DNA of 64,000 nucleotides, taken from CAZVNZ01 sp964628515. Lineage in GTDB: Bacteria > Bacillota > Clostridia > Christensenellales > Christensenellaceae. The DNA is taken from positions 124,001 to 188,000 of the forward strand of contig CAZVNZ010000001.1 of the NCBI GenBank assembly GCA_964628515.1, read 5' to 3'. Of this stretch, positions 36,263-45,895 are shown piece after piece. Numbering within the stretch: position 1 is the first letter of the stretch; each line of letters begins with the position of its first letter. The notes under the pieces are model-generated. The model was not told the DNA's origin. It did no database searches and saw only the letters and a list, made by a program, of their open reading frames with translations. A program made the translations under genes and the position numbers.

Positions 36263-36600
36263 ATTCTCCTCCAAAAAAGTGTATTGTTAAATATATTCAC
36301 CCTTATAATATGTAAAAATAGGAAATTGCGAGAATTAATAGTGTCAAAACCTACCCATATACAATTAAACCTCCAAGAAATCCATACAAAAAAGGCTTTT
36401 TACCTAAAAGCTGGGCTATATAATGCGTTTTATAGTTTAGTGTATCAAAACTTGTTATTACTAATTTGGCAAAAAATAAGCAAGCTATGCCTTTTGGTTA
36501 TGGCAAGCTATTTAATATAAGTATTTGAAATTGCAAACCCACCGTGCTAAAATTAAATAAAGTAAAGGAAAACCGCATATAATAAAGGAAGTACATAAAA
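36263..36600. other. Intergenic stretch without a recognisable gene
   Basis: 338 AT-rich bases between the decayed surface protein (minus strand) and the acetyltransferase. It holds the ribosome-binding site of the former at its left end and the promoter of the latter at 36525-36553. A 78-codon frame at 36284-36520 has no ribosome-binding site or family resemblance and is not called. Confidence 0.6.
36525..36553 (+). promoter_or_regulatory. Promoter of the acetyltransferase-flavoprotein pair
   Basis: TTGAAA (36525-36530), 17 bases, TAAAAT (36548-36553), with an extended -10 (TGC before it). Lies 47 bases upstream of the ATG at 36601. Confidence 0.7.
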
Positions 36601-37185
36601 ATGGAGCTTAAAGAATATTTAGAATACGTAAAGGCAGGCAACATAATTAAAGGAGGCTCACCCCAACATTTGCTTATGCACAAATTAAGCGAGGATGCAA
36701 GGCGGATTACTACTAAGCTAAACGGTAAATATCACTCTAAAAAAAAGATACGCCAACTGTTTTTTAAACTTACGGGAGGGCAAGAGGATGCTACCTTTGC
36801 TATGTTTCCCCCTTTTTATACCGATTGCGGAAAAAACATCCACGTAGGCAAAAATGTGTTTATTAACGGAGGGTGCCACTTCCAAGACCAAGGGGGCATT
36901 TTTATAGGAAATAACGTGCTTATAGGGCATAACGCCGTGCTTGCCACCCTAAACCACTTAGAAGCCCCAAACAGGCGAGAGGATATGCAACCTGCCCCCA
37001 TTATAATAGGAAACGATGTGTGGGTGTGCGCAAATGCCACCATAACAGGAGGGGTAAGGGTGGGAGACGGCGCTATAATTGCCGCCGGTGCAGTAGTAAC
37101 AAAAGACGTACCTAAAAATGCAGTAGTAGGCGGTGTGCCTGCTAAAATCATCAAATATATTAAAGAGGAGACCATAAATGAATAA
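36601..37185 (+). CDS. Sugar O-acetyltransferase (maltose/galactoside acetyltransferase family)
   Basis: 194 residues, left-handed beta-helix acyltransferase. Contains the N-terminal Mac domain-like part, hexapeptide repeats such as IFIGNNVLIGHNAVLATLNH with the catalytic His in the NH of LNH, and the C-terminal IIAAGAVVTKDVPKNAVVGG. Transfers acetyl from acetyl-CoA to a sugar; the acceptor is unknown. It overlaps the next gene by 8 bases. Confidence 0.88.
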   Translation: MELKEYLEYVKAGNIIKGGSPQHLLMHKLSEDARRITTKLNGKYHSKKKIRQLFFKLTGGQEDATFAMFPPFYTDCGKNIHVGKNVFINGGCHFQDQGGIFIGNNVLIGHNAVLATLNHLEAPNRREDMQPAPIIIGNDVWVCANATITGGVRVGDGAIIAAGAVVTKDVPKNAVVGGVPAKIIKYIKEETINE

Positions 37186-37717
37186 AAATATTTTAGTAAT
37201 TTCCACGAGCATTCGTAAAAACAGTAACTCAGAACTTTTAGGAGAAGAGTTTGCCAAAGGTGCCACAAATGCAGGCGGTAATGTGGAGGTAATTTCCCTA
37301 AAGGATAAGCAAATTGCCTTTTGCAAAGGGTGTTTAGCCTGTATAGACGCCAAAAAATGTGTAATAGCCGACGATGCGGTGGAAATTGCACAAAAAATGG
37401 AAAAAGCGGATGTAATTGCCTTTGCAACCCCCATTTACTACTACGAAATGAGCGGTCAAATGAAAACCCTTTTAGACAGATGCAACTCCCTTTTTACCAT
37501 GGATTACGCATTTAGAGATATTTATATGCTAAGTACGGCAACGGAGGACGAAAGGGACACTCCCACAGGGGCAAAAAACGGCTTGCAAGGTTGGATTTCC
37601 TGCTATCCCAAAGCAAAATATGCGGGCGGTGTTTTCGTGGGGGGAGTAAACGACGGTGGCGCAATAAAGGGGCATAAAGGGCTTAAAGAAGCTTACGAAT
37701 TGGGTGCAAAAGCCTAA
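37178..37717 (+). CDS. Flavodoxin-family NAD(P)H-dependent oxidoreductase
   Basis: 179 residues. Flavodoxin-like fold: phosphate loop STSIRKNSNSE near the N-terminus and TPIYYYEMSGQMKTLLDR, both typical of FMN-binding reductases. A CKGCLACIDAKKC stretch (around residues 49-61) resembles the cysteine motif of iron-sulfur flavoproteins. Coupled to the acetyltransferase. Substrate unknown. Confidence 0.87.
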   Translation: MNKNILVISTSIRKNSNSELLGEEFAKGATNAGGNVEVISLKDKQIAFCKGCLACIDAKKCVIADDAVEIAQKMEKADVIAFATPIYYYEMSGQMKTLLDRCNSLFTMDYAFRDIYMLSTATEDERDTPTGAKNGLQGWISCYPKAKYAGGVFVGGVNDGGAIKGHKGLKEAYELGAKA

Positions 37718-37773
37718 CTTACAGCCTAAGCCAACTTTTTACAATCTAAAATACAGAAAGGTGCATATGTAAT

Positions 37774-38325
37774 ATGAAGAAATTTACATTAATATTGCTA
37801 AGTTTATTTGTGATACTCTTTTTTACCGCTTGTACCACTGGCATGGAAGATAGGGCAACGCCGGAGGGCACAGACGCAGGCAATACATTAAAGGAGGTAG
37901 CGCAAAGCCCATTGCCTACCGAAATTAGGGCAGAAGCTACCCAACCAATCCAAACTGCAAAGGAGAAAAAGTCGGTGTCTAACATCATCATCACCATAAA
38001 AAAAGAAAAATTTGAGCTTGTACTCGAGAAAAACGCCGCCGCCGAGGAATTTGCAAAAAGGTTACCGCTACAGCTAAATATGGAAGAGCTTAACGGCAAC
38101 GAGAAGTTTTTTAATCTAAAAGTTAGTTTGCCAACCAACCCCAAAGCCGTAAAAAATATTGCAACGGGGGATTTAATGCTATACGGAGACAACTGTTTGG
38201 TGCTTTTTTATGAGGATTTTTCCACAAATTACAGCTACACTCCCATAGGAAAAATTGCAAATGCTCAATCTCTTGAGGAGGCATTGGGCGCAGGGGATGC
38301 AGAGGTGGAATTTAGTATAGCTTAA
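37774..38325 (+). CDS. Lipoprotein with a cyclophilin-like domain
   Basis: 183 residues. Signal peptide of type II: MKKFTLILLSLFVILFF then TAC, with the lipidated cysteine at about residue 20. After a Thr/Pro-rich linker, residues ~70-183 (IIITIKKEKFELVLEKNAAA, LPLQLNMEELNGNEKFF, GDLMLYGDNCLVLFYEDF) match the cyclophilin-like fold domain found in small bacterial lipoproteins. Function not established; isomerase activity is doubtful in this group. Confidence 0.8.
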   Translation: MKKFTLILLSLFVILFFTACTTGMEDRATPEGTDAGNTLKEVAQSPLPTEIRAEATQPIQTAKEKKSVSNIIITIKKEKFELVLEKNAAAEEFAKRLPLQLNMEELNGNEKFFNLKVSLPTNPKAVKNIATGDLMLYGDNCLVLFYEDFSTNYSYTPIGKIANAQSLEEALGAGDAEVEFSIA

Positions 38326-38462
38326 ATTTGTTTTTGCCGAAAAAAACAGGCAAAAAAGCCTTAGAAAAAAATGAAAAAACGAAAAAACGGACTTTTATGC
38401 AAAAATTTATAAATAATTTATCATTTACCCATACTAATCGTGAAATTTATATCATATATGGT

Positions 38463-38491
38463 TTGAAATTAGGTTTTTTTTGTGTTAGAAT
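38463..38491 (+). promoter_or_regulatory. Promoter of the signalling operon
   Basis: TTGAAA (38463-38468), 17 bases, TAGAAT (38486-38491), with an extended -10 TG two bases earlier. The leader to the ATG at 38573 is about 75 bases. Confidence 0.75.
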
Positions 38492-38572
38492 TAAACTAAT
38501 TAAGTAAAATTCCCATATAAGATGATGTTAGAAAGAAATCTAATAGGTAGTTTAGGGGAAACGGGTTAGAAG

Positions 38573-40807
38573 ATGGGTGAAAAACTAAATAATAATCATA
38601 ACGGGCTTATGGACGGTACTCAATACGAGACGATTATTTCTGCTATTCCCGGTGGAATAGTAATTACAAAAGCCGACGATGATTTTACCTTACTCTTTGC
38701 CAACCAAGGCTATTACGATATGGTTGGCTACGAGAAAGAAGAACACATAAAAAAGTTTAATAATATAGGAATAGACACTCTGCACCCGGACGAAGCGGGG
38801 GCGGCGGCATTGTCCGCAAAAGAGCAGTTGTCAAAAACCGGCACATTTAGCGTTAAAGCAAAGCTATCCCACAAAAGCAAGGGGTATATTTGGGTGCATT
38901 TTAGCGGTAAGTTAAACGTATCTCCCGAAGGGGACACCAAAATATACATAGTTATTGTAGATATAAGCGATCATCAACAGACTTTGGAAAAGTTAGAAAA
39001 GGAGCAAACCTTCAACGAGCTTATTGCAATGCTGTCCGACGATGCTTTTTTTGATTACGATATTCTTACAGACTCCATGAGGTACTCCAAAAACTTTGCA
39101 GACAGGTTTAAAATGCCGGAAATTTTGCATAAATACAAAGAATCTTTGCTAAAACACAGCGAGGAGAACGGTTCTGTAAACAAAGAGAACATTTTATTTT
39201 GCACAGAAAACTACAATAATTGCAAAAAAGATATTTTCGAGGAAGAAATACACCTAAAAGACCCAAATGGAGAAAATGTCTGGTATTTATGCCGTAGCAA
39301 TATTATAAGGGATGATAGTGGCACTCCTGTAAGAACGGTGGGCAGATTAATAGATGTTACACAGCATAAAATTAAAATAGACGAGCTTTCCGAGCTTGCA
39401 CAAAGAGATCAACTTACAGGGCTTTACAATAAAACGGCAACAGAGCATTTAATAACCGAAATCTTAAAACAGCGCAAACTTCAAGAGGAAAAATGCGCAC
39501 TGATGATAATAGATATAGACAACTTTAAAGATATTAACGACTACTTTGGGCATTTGTACGGCGATGTCGTACTAAACGGACTAGCAGAGGTGCTACCTCC
39601 TTTGTTTCGCTCGGACGATATTATCGGGCGTGTGGGTGGCGACGAATTTTTCATATTCCTTAAAAACTATAATTCTACCGAGCTTTTAAAGGCAAAGGCA
39701 AAGGCAATTTGCTCGCTTTTTTCCAAAACCTATAAAGAGGGGGATGTTGCGGTAAATATTTCCGCAAGTATAGGCATTGCCCTATGCCCCGAGCACGGGG
39801 AGGAATTCAGCGAGCTTTACACAAAAGCGGATATGGCACTGTACAACGCAAAAGCAAAGGGCAAAAACTCCTATTCCTTCTATAATATACATCTAAAACA
39901 CACCTATGTTTCCGCACGCACGGAAATAGAGTCTAATATAGTTAAAAAAAGTTTTAAGGATAACCGTATAGAATACGTGTTTAAACTTCTTTACGATTCG
40001 GAAAACACCAAAAACTCCATACAATCGGTACTCCGCCTTGTTACGGAATCTTTCGGGTTTTCCAGAGGTTATATTTTTGAAACCTCTTCGGATAACAAAA
40101 CCACCTCCAACACTTTTGAATGGTGTGCAAACGGTATTGGTGCGGAAATACAAAATTTGCAAAATATACCCTTAGAAGCCGTTGCCACCTCCACCGCCAA
40201 CTTTAATAAAACAGGAATGTTTATACTAAAAAGTATAGACGACCTCGCCCCTTTAGAAAGGGCGGTTTTAGAGCCACAAGGCATTGTTTCTATGTTTCAG
40301 TTTGGCATTATGGACGCAGGCAAGCTTGTGGGCTTTATCGGTTTTGATGATTGCGTGGCACACAGAGTACCCACAGATATGGAAATAGACGAAATATGCA
40401 CAATATGCCATGTGCTTGCAACCTTTTTGCTTAAACATCGAAGTGCGCAAAAAAAGCAATCTCACCATAAAGCTATGGAGTCCATTATGGATAATATGAG
40501 CAACTACGCTTATGTTATAGATAAACAAAGCTACGATGTGTTGTACGAAAACCTAAATGTTATAAACACCACAGGCAAAAGCTCCCTTGGGGAAAAATGT
40601 TACAGCGCATACAGAGGCAACGAAGCACCTTGCGAGGACTGCCCCATGGCACAACTATCCGAGACTACACGCAAGTATTCCATGGAGGTTTACAATAAAA
40701 AATTTAACCTTTATGTACATACGGATGCAACGTGGATTGAGTGGTCGGACAATAAAAACGCCTGTCTTATAAGCAGTATAGATATTACAAAGTATAAAAA
40801 CAAATAA
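38573..40807 (+). CDS. Soluble diguanylate cyclase with PAS, GGDEF and GAF domains
   Basis: 744 residues, no membrane segment. Two PAS domains (about 15-130 and 145-275), a GGDEF domain with intact GRVGGDEF (GGDEF at 355-359) and an RSDD I-site five residues before it, a GAF domain (about 450-620) and a C-terminal PAS-like region with cysteines (KCYSAYRGNEAPCEDCP, about 680) that could bind metal or a cluster. Makes cyclic di-GMP in response to cytoplasmic signals. First gene of a three-gene signalling operon. Confidence 0.92.
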   Translation: MGEKLNNNHNGLMDGTQYETIISAIPGGIVITKADDDFTLLFANQGYYDMVGYEKEEHIKKFNNIGIDTLHPDEAGAAALSAKEQLSKTGTFSVKAKLSHKSKGYIWVHFSGKLNVSPEGDTKIYIVIVDISDHQQTLEKLEKEQTFNELIAMLSDDAFFDYDILTDSMRYSKNFADRFKMPEILHKYKESLLKHSEENGSVNKENILFCTENYNNCKKDIFEEEIHLKDPNGENVWYLCRSNIIRDDSGTPVRTVGRLIDVTQHKIKIDELSELAQRDQLTGLYNKTATEHLITEILKQRKLQEEKCALMIIDIDNFKDINDYFGHLYGDVVLNGLAEVLPPLFRSDDIIGRVGGDEFFIFLKNYNSTELLKAKAKAICSLFSKTYKEGDVAVNISASIGIALCPEHGEEFSELYTKADMALYNAKAKGKNSYSFYNIHLKHTYVSARTEIESNIVKKSFKDNRIEYVFKLLYDSENTKNSIQSVLRLVTESFGFSRGYIFETSSDNKTTSNTFEWCANGIGAEIQNLQNIPLEAVATSTANFNKTGMFILKSIDDLAPLERAVLEPQGIVSMFQFGIMDAGKLVGFIGFDDCVAHRVPTDMEIDEICTICHVLATFLLKHRSAQKKQSHHKAMESIMDNMSNYAYVIDKQSYDVLYENLNVINTTGKSSLGEKCYSAYRGNEAPCEDCPMAQLSETTRKYSMEVYNKKFNLYVHTDATWIEWSDNKNACLISSIDITKYKNK

Positions 40808-40839
40808 TTATATGCGAGTGTAAATAGGAGCAAACTAAA

Positions 40840-41943
40840 ATGGACGAAAAACATAAAATGCAAATTATGGTTATAGACGATAACGTTACTAACCTTAATA
40901 TTGCACGCATGGCACTGGAAAAACATTACGATGTACTTTTAATTCCATCGGGAGAAAAAGCCTTAAAGCTATTTGAAAGAGTAACCCCAGATTTAATTTT
41001 GCTTGATGTGGATATGCCGGGAATGAACGGTTTTGATGTTATAAAAGAAATTAAAAAATCCCCCCTTCCCGTTGCTAATGTGCCTGTAATTTTTGTTACG
41101 GCAAAAGACGACAGCAACAGCGAGTTTGACGGGCTTAATTTAGGTGCCGTGGATTATATTACAAAACCCTTTTCCTTTCCTTTGCTACTAAAACGTGTAC
41201 AATTACACTTGCAACTTCAACAATACAGCAACAACTTAGAAAAAATGGTGGAAGAAAAAACAAAGGTAATTGCAGACTTACAATACTCCATAGTACATGT
41301 GTTGTCCGATATGGTGGAAAGACGGGACGGCTCTACCGGTGGGCATTTAATACGCACCCAAAACTATATGAAGGTGCTTTTAGACGAAGTCAGAAAGCAA
41401 AAAATATACGAAGAAGAGTTTTTGGATGTGGATGATAATCTGTTTACCCACGCATCTCAACTCCACGATGTGGGCAAGATGTCCATACCAGACAGTATTT
41501 TACTAAAACCGGGCAAACTTACAATGGACGAATTTGTGGTTATGAAAACCCATACGGCTTTAGGCGAGGATGCTATACGCTATGCAATGTCCAGCGTGCA
41601 GGAAAAAAAGTTTTTGGAAATTGCGGCATCTTTTGCAGGGGCGCATCACGAAAGATGGGACGGTACAGGCTACCCCAAAGGGCTTAAAGAAAAACAAATA
41701 CCCATAGAGGGTAGACTTATGGCAATAGTGGATGTGTACGACGCACTAATATCCGAGCGCCCATACAAAAAACCATATACCCACGAGGATGCCAAGGAAA
41801 TTATTTTAAGCGAGCGAGGCACTCACTTCGACCCTCTTTTAGTAGATGTGTTTGAAAGCGTTTCGGAGATATTTAAAAGAATTGCGCAAACAGCCGATAA
41901 CGGGGATATTTACCAAAAAAGGAGAGATAACAATGAGGGATAA
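40840..41943 (+). CDS. Response regulator with HD-GYP phosphodiesterase domain
   Basis: 367 residues. Receiver domain (1-125) with the phospho-Asp in LILLDVDMPGMNG, a short coiled linker, then an HD-GYP domain with all key motifs: HLIRTQNY, LHDVGKMSIPD, HHERWDGTGYP and DVYDALISERPYK. It should break down cyclic di-GMP when phosphorylated. It lies between a diguanylate cyclase and a hybrid kinase that is its likely partner; the last 11 bases overlap the kinase gene. Confidence 0.94.
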   Translation: MDEKHKMQIMVIDDNVTNLNIARMALEKHYDVLLIPSGEKALKLFERVTPDLILLDVDMPGMNGFDVIKEIKKSPLPVANVPVIFVTAKDDSNSEFDGLNLGAVDYITKPFSFPLLLKRVQLHLQLQQYSNNLEKMVEEKTKVIADLQYSIVHVLSDMVERRDGSTGGHLIRTQNYMKVLLDEVRKQKIYEEEFLDVDDNLFTHASQLHDVGKMSIPDSILLKPGKLTMDEFVVMKTHTALGEDAIRYAMSSVQEKKFLEIAASFAGAHHERWDGTGYPKGLKEKQIPIEGRLMAIVDVYDALISERPYKKPYTHEDAKEIILSERGTHFDPLLVDVFESVSEIFKRIAQTADNGDIYQKRRDNNEG

Positions 41944-44900
41944 GACAGCTTGCGAACTTTCGGAAAATCAGCTAAACGAGTTTTTTAAAATAACAAATAT
42001 CGGCACGTGGGATTGGGACGTGTCATCAAATAAAGTTATATACAGCTCTGAGTGGGCAGAAATTTTAGGCTATACCTTAGAAGAATTGCCTCAGTTGGTG
42101 AATACATGGGAAAATATGGTACTCCCCGAGGATTTGGAGTATGCAAACGAGGAAATACACAAACACTTAAGCGGAGAAAAACCTGTGTACGAAGCGGAAT
42201 TTCGTATGAGGCGCAAGGACGGCAGTATTATTTGGGCACAGGATAAAGGCAAGGTTACGGAATACTCAAAAGAGGGAAAACCCTTGCGTTTTGTGGGGGT
42301 ATTGCAAGATGTTACCCGCTTAAAAAAGGCGGAGTTGCAACTAAGAGAGAGCAGAGAAACCTTAGACCTTGCGGTTAGTGCGGCGGAGCTTGGTACGTGG
42401 GATTGGGATATTTTGGGCAATACCATACGTTATAACGACGAATATCTGCGTATGCTTGGATACACACAAGATGAAATAAACGGCTCTATGGAGGAATGGG
42501 AGGGGATGAACCACCCCGACGATTTACAACCCACCCTAAAAGCTTTGGACGATTATATTACGGGTAAAACCTCAAAATACGAATGCGAAGTAAGAATGAA
42601 ACGCAAGGACGGCAGCTACATTTGGACACGGGACTTAGGCCGGATAGTAGCAAGGGACAGCGAGGGCAAACCCACCCGTTTAATTGGGGGGCACTTAAAT
42701 ATTGATGCCCTAAAAAACTCGGAAAACCATTTAAAAGATGCACTTAGGAAGTTAGAAGAAAATCATCAAAATTTAGAAAGTAAAATAACTTTACGCACAA
42801 AAGAGCTTATAGAGCAAGACAGAATGCTTTGGACGGTTAATAAAATCTCAAGAGATTTGCTAACCTACAACTCTAAAGACGATTTTGATGCCCTAATAAG
42901 AAACTGCTTAGGGCTTATATGCGAAAGCACCCAAAAAAACAGGGTATATATATGGAAGGACTACACAGACAGTAAGGGAGATATTTCTTGCTCGATTATG
43001 TACGAGTGGATAAACGATGCGGTATCAATAAAAAATAAGGTAGAGGAAATACCTTACAGCAAACTACCCTCCTTTGTAAAAGCAATAGATGCAGGTGTGT
43101 GTTTAAACAGCGCAGTTGTAGATTTAGCCCAATCGGAAAGGGAAATAATGGAGCCTTTGGGGGTAAAATCCATACTGATTGCCCCTGTAACCATAAATGG
43201 TGTAAGATGGGGATTTGTTGGAGTAGACAACTGCAAAAACAGCAAACTTTTTACGGCAAGCGAAGAAGCAATGCTTAGTATGAGCGGCGCTATGTTTGCA
43301 AGCATTATTGAAAAGGTGGACAACGAGGCAAAAATGAGGGAGATGGAGGAGCGCACCCAGCTTTTGCTTAACGCAACCCCACTATGTCTTAATTTGTGGA
43401 CTTCGGACATGCAAAATATGACATGTAACGACGAGGCGGTCAGGCTTTTTGAGCTTAATTCTCAAGAGGAGTATTTAGAACGATTTTTTGAGTTATCCCC
43501 CGAGTATCAACCCTGCGGAAAAACCTCCGCACAAAAGGCAGTGGAGTGCATTAAAAAAGCCTTGGAGGAAGGGTACTGTCGTTTTGAGTGGGCGCACCAA
43601 AAATTAGACGGCACACCCATTCCGGCAGAAGTTACCCTTGTACGCATTAAATACAAAGATGGCTACGTAGTGGCAGGGTACACAAGAGATTTAAGAGAGC
43701 AAAAGGAAATGCTTGCCAAACTCCAAGCAAAAGAGGACGATTTACGCAACGCAAGAGACGAGGCGCTTTTAAGCTCTAAGGCAAAAAGCAACTTCCTTGC
43801 AAATATGAGCCACGAAATACGCACCCCCATGAACGCAATTTCGGGACTTGCGGAAATTATTTTAAGGGAAAGCGAGGGCAGGCAATCGGCAGAGCATGCC
43901 ATAGGCATTAAAAGCGCTTGCACCAACCTACTTAATATTATTAACGATATTTTGGATATTTCTAAAATAGAGTCGGGTAAGTTAGAAATTGTAAATGCCC
44001 CCTACGAGCTTGCGTCTTTACTTAACGATGTTATAACAATATCCCGTATGCGCCTTGGAAGTAAGCCTTTAATGTTTATTACGGATATAGACAGCACCCT
44101 TCCGGCAAAGCTTTTGGGGGACGAAATTCGTGTTAAGCAGATACTTATAAATCTCATTAGCAATGCCATTAAGTTTACCCAAGGCGGGTATATCGCCATT
44201 AAAGTTTTTGGCATACGAGAAGCTAATAAGTTGCATATAAGTTTTAGTGTTACGGATAGCGGTATTGGTATTAAAGAAGAGGATATTGCCCGACTTTTTG
44301 AAGAGTTTGAGAGGGTAAACACCACTAAAAACAGAAACATAGAAGGCACAGGGCTGGGGCTTGCAATCTCAAAACAGCTTTGCGAAATGATGGGAGGTAG
44401 TATAAATGTAGAAAGCAAGTATAAAAAAGGCTCTACCTTTACCGTTACAATTCCCCAAGAATTTAAGGAATATCAAAGACTTTCTTTTGTTCAAAGTGCT
44501 AAAAATGTACTTTTGTACGAGCCGAGAGAGCTCCTTTTAAATTCTGTAAAACATACCATAGAAAACTTAGATTGCACATGCGTTTCTTGCATTAATCAGT
44601 CCGAGCTTTACGATAATTTAAGCCTAATGCCTTACGATTTTATTTTAACCTCATCTTTGCATTTTAAAAAGGTACAGGCACTTAAAGAAAAAAATAAAAT
44701 AAATTCTCAAATTGCAGTATACGCAGATTATGGCGAGGTAATAGACGACGAAAGTATTTATTTGATATTCTTCCCCATTAACTGCTTGCAAATGGCAAAT
44801 ATGCTAAACGGACAAAAGTATTTCGGAGACTACACAATGGGAGAGGCGGAAAACAGTAATTTTATCGCGCCCTCCGCACGTATACTGGTAGTAGACGATA

Positions 44901-45895
44901 ATCCGGTTAATTTAAAGGTAGCGGCAGGGCTTATGGCACCCTATCAATTTAATATAGATACGGCTGTAAACGGCATAGAAGCCATCGAAAAAATAAAGGA
45001 AAACACATACGATTTAGTGTTTATGGACCACATGATGCCGGAGATGGACGGCATTGATGCCACCATAGCCATAAGGGAGTTAGAGGGGGAGTATTTCCGC
45101 ACCCTACCCATTGTTGCCCTAACGGCAAACGCCATTGTGGGCACAAGAGAAATGTTTATCAACGAAGGCATGAACGATTTTCTTGCTAAACCCATAGAGG
45201 TTAAAAAACTGGGGGGTATTCTTGCAAAATGGATACCTGCATCTAAAAAAATTAAAAATGCCAAGGACAAAAGGGGTAAAAAACCTCACGAGACTTTAGA
45301 CTGGCGCATAAAAGGTGTAGATGTTGCCCAAGGTGTTTTATCTGTGGGCGGAGTGGATAACTACAAACAAATAATAGGGGTGTACTACGGAGACGGCAAA
45401 CAAAAATGTGCATCTCTACTGAACCATTTTACCGCAAAAGCAATTTTGGATTTTAAAACGGAGGTACACGCACTTAAAAGCGCATCCGCAACCATAGGGG
45501 CAATGGAGCTGTCCGTTATGGCGGCAAAATTAGAAGAGGCGGCGCATAACAATAATATACAATATATTGATGATAATATAGATGTTTTTCTAACTTCATT
45601 CGAGGAAACTTTAGACGGTATGGAGCCTTATATTCAAGAAAGTATGGGTGGCGATGCAAAAGAAGAGGAAAAACCCAAGGGGGATTTAGCCTACTTAAAA
45701 GACGCCCTAAAGGAAATGGAAGGGTATGCGGAAGTGGCAAATATCGGCAGAATAGAGGATATTTTAGCCAAAGTAAAAGGCTTTGGCTGGGAAGAGGACA
45801 TCAGTATCAAGTTAGATAAAATTAAAGAGTGCATTGCAATGTTTGATTACGACGGGGTTTTAGAGTGCATAGAGGAGCTTTTGGAAAGGTTTTAA
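41933..45895 (+). CDS. Hybrid histidine kinase (PAS-PAS-GAF-PAS-HisKA-HATPase-REC-REC-HPt)
   Basis: 1320 residues, soluble. Two PAS domains with PAC motifs (about 10-260), a coiled segment, a GAF domain (about 300-475), a third PAS (about 490-610), then HisKA with His627 in NMSHEIRTPMNA, HATPase with GTGLGLAISKQL, a degenerate receiver-like stretch (about 845-960, no clear phospho-Asp), a full receiver with Asp1032 in DLVFMDHMMPEMDG, and an HPt domain with His1179 in VHALKSASATIG. The start at MRDKTACEL follows AAAAAAGGAGAG. The chain can carry a full phosphorelay and probably ends on the HD-GYP regulator next door. It meets the next gene tail to tail with overlapping stops. Confidence 0.93.
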   Translation: MRDKTACELSENQLNEFFKITNIGTWDWDVSSNKVIYSSEWAEILGYTLEELPQLVNTWENMVLPEDLEYANEEIHKHLSGEKPVYEAEFRMRRKDGSIIWAQDKGKVTEYSKEGKPLRFVGVLQDVTRLKKAELQLRESRETLDLAVSAAELGTWDWDILGNTIRYNDEYLRMLGYTQDEINGSMEEWEGMNHPDDLQPTLKALDDYITGKTSKYECEVRMKRKDGSYIWTRDLGRIVARDSEGKPTRLIGGHLNIDALKNSENHLKDALRKLEENHQNLESKITLRTKELIEQDRMLWTVNKISRDLLTYNSKDDFDALIRNCLGLICESTQKNRVYIWKDYTDSKGDISCSIMYEWINDAVSIKNKVEEIPYSKLPSFVKAIDAGVCLNSAVVDLAQSEREIMEPLGVKSILIAPVTINGVRWGFVGVDNCKNSKLFTASEEAMLSMSGAMFASIIEKVDNEAKMREMEERTQLLLNATPLCLNLWTSDMQNMTCNDEAVRLFELNSQEEYLERFFELSPEYQPCGKTSAQKAVECIKKALEEGYCRFEWAHQKLDGTPIPAEVTLVRIKYKDGYVVAGYTRDLREQKEMLAKLQAKEDDLRNARDEALLSSKAKSNFLANMSHEIRTPMNAISGLAEIILRESEGRQSAEHAIGIKSACTNLLNIINDILDISKIESGKLEIVNAPYELASLLNDVITISRMRLGSKPLMFITDIDSTLPAKLLGDEIRVKQILINLISNAIKFTQGGYIAIKVFGIREANKLHISFSVTDSGIGIKEEDIARLFEEFERVNTTKNRNIEGTGLGLAISKQLCEMMGGSINVESKYKKGSTFTVTIPQEFKEYQRLSFVQSAKNVLLYEPRELLLNSVKHTIENLDCTCVSCINQSELYDNLSLMPYDFILTSSLHFKKVQALKEKNKINSQIAVYADYGEVIDDESIYLIFFPINCLQMANMLNGQKYFGDYTMGEAENSNFIAPSARILVVDDNPVNLKVAAGLMAPYQFNIDTAVNGIEAIEKIKENTYDLVFMDHMMPEMDGIDATIAIRELEGEYFRTLPIVALTANAIVGTREMFINEGMNDFLAKPIEVKKLGGILAKWIPASKKIKNAKDKRGKKPHETLDWRIKGVDVAQGVLSVGGVDNYKQIIGVYYGDGKQKCASLLNHFTAKAILDFKTEVHALKSASATIGAMELSVMAAKLEEAAHNNNIQYIDDNIDVFLTSFEETLDGMEPYIQESMGGDAKEEEKPKGDLAYLKDALKEMEGYAEVANIGRIEDILAKVKGFGWEEDISIKLDKIKECIAMFDYDGVLECIEELLERF

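Noticed and set aside
36284..36520. 78-codon open frame between the decayed surface protein and the acetyltransferase
   Set aside because: No ribosome-binding site, no family resemblance, AT-rich intergenic composition.
38328..38372. Hairpin TTTTTGCC/GGCAAAAA as a terminator after the lipoprotein gene
   Set aside because: No T tract follows the stem on either strand.
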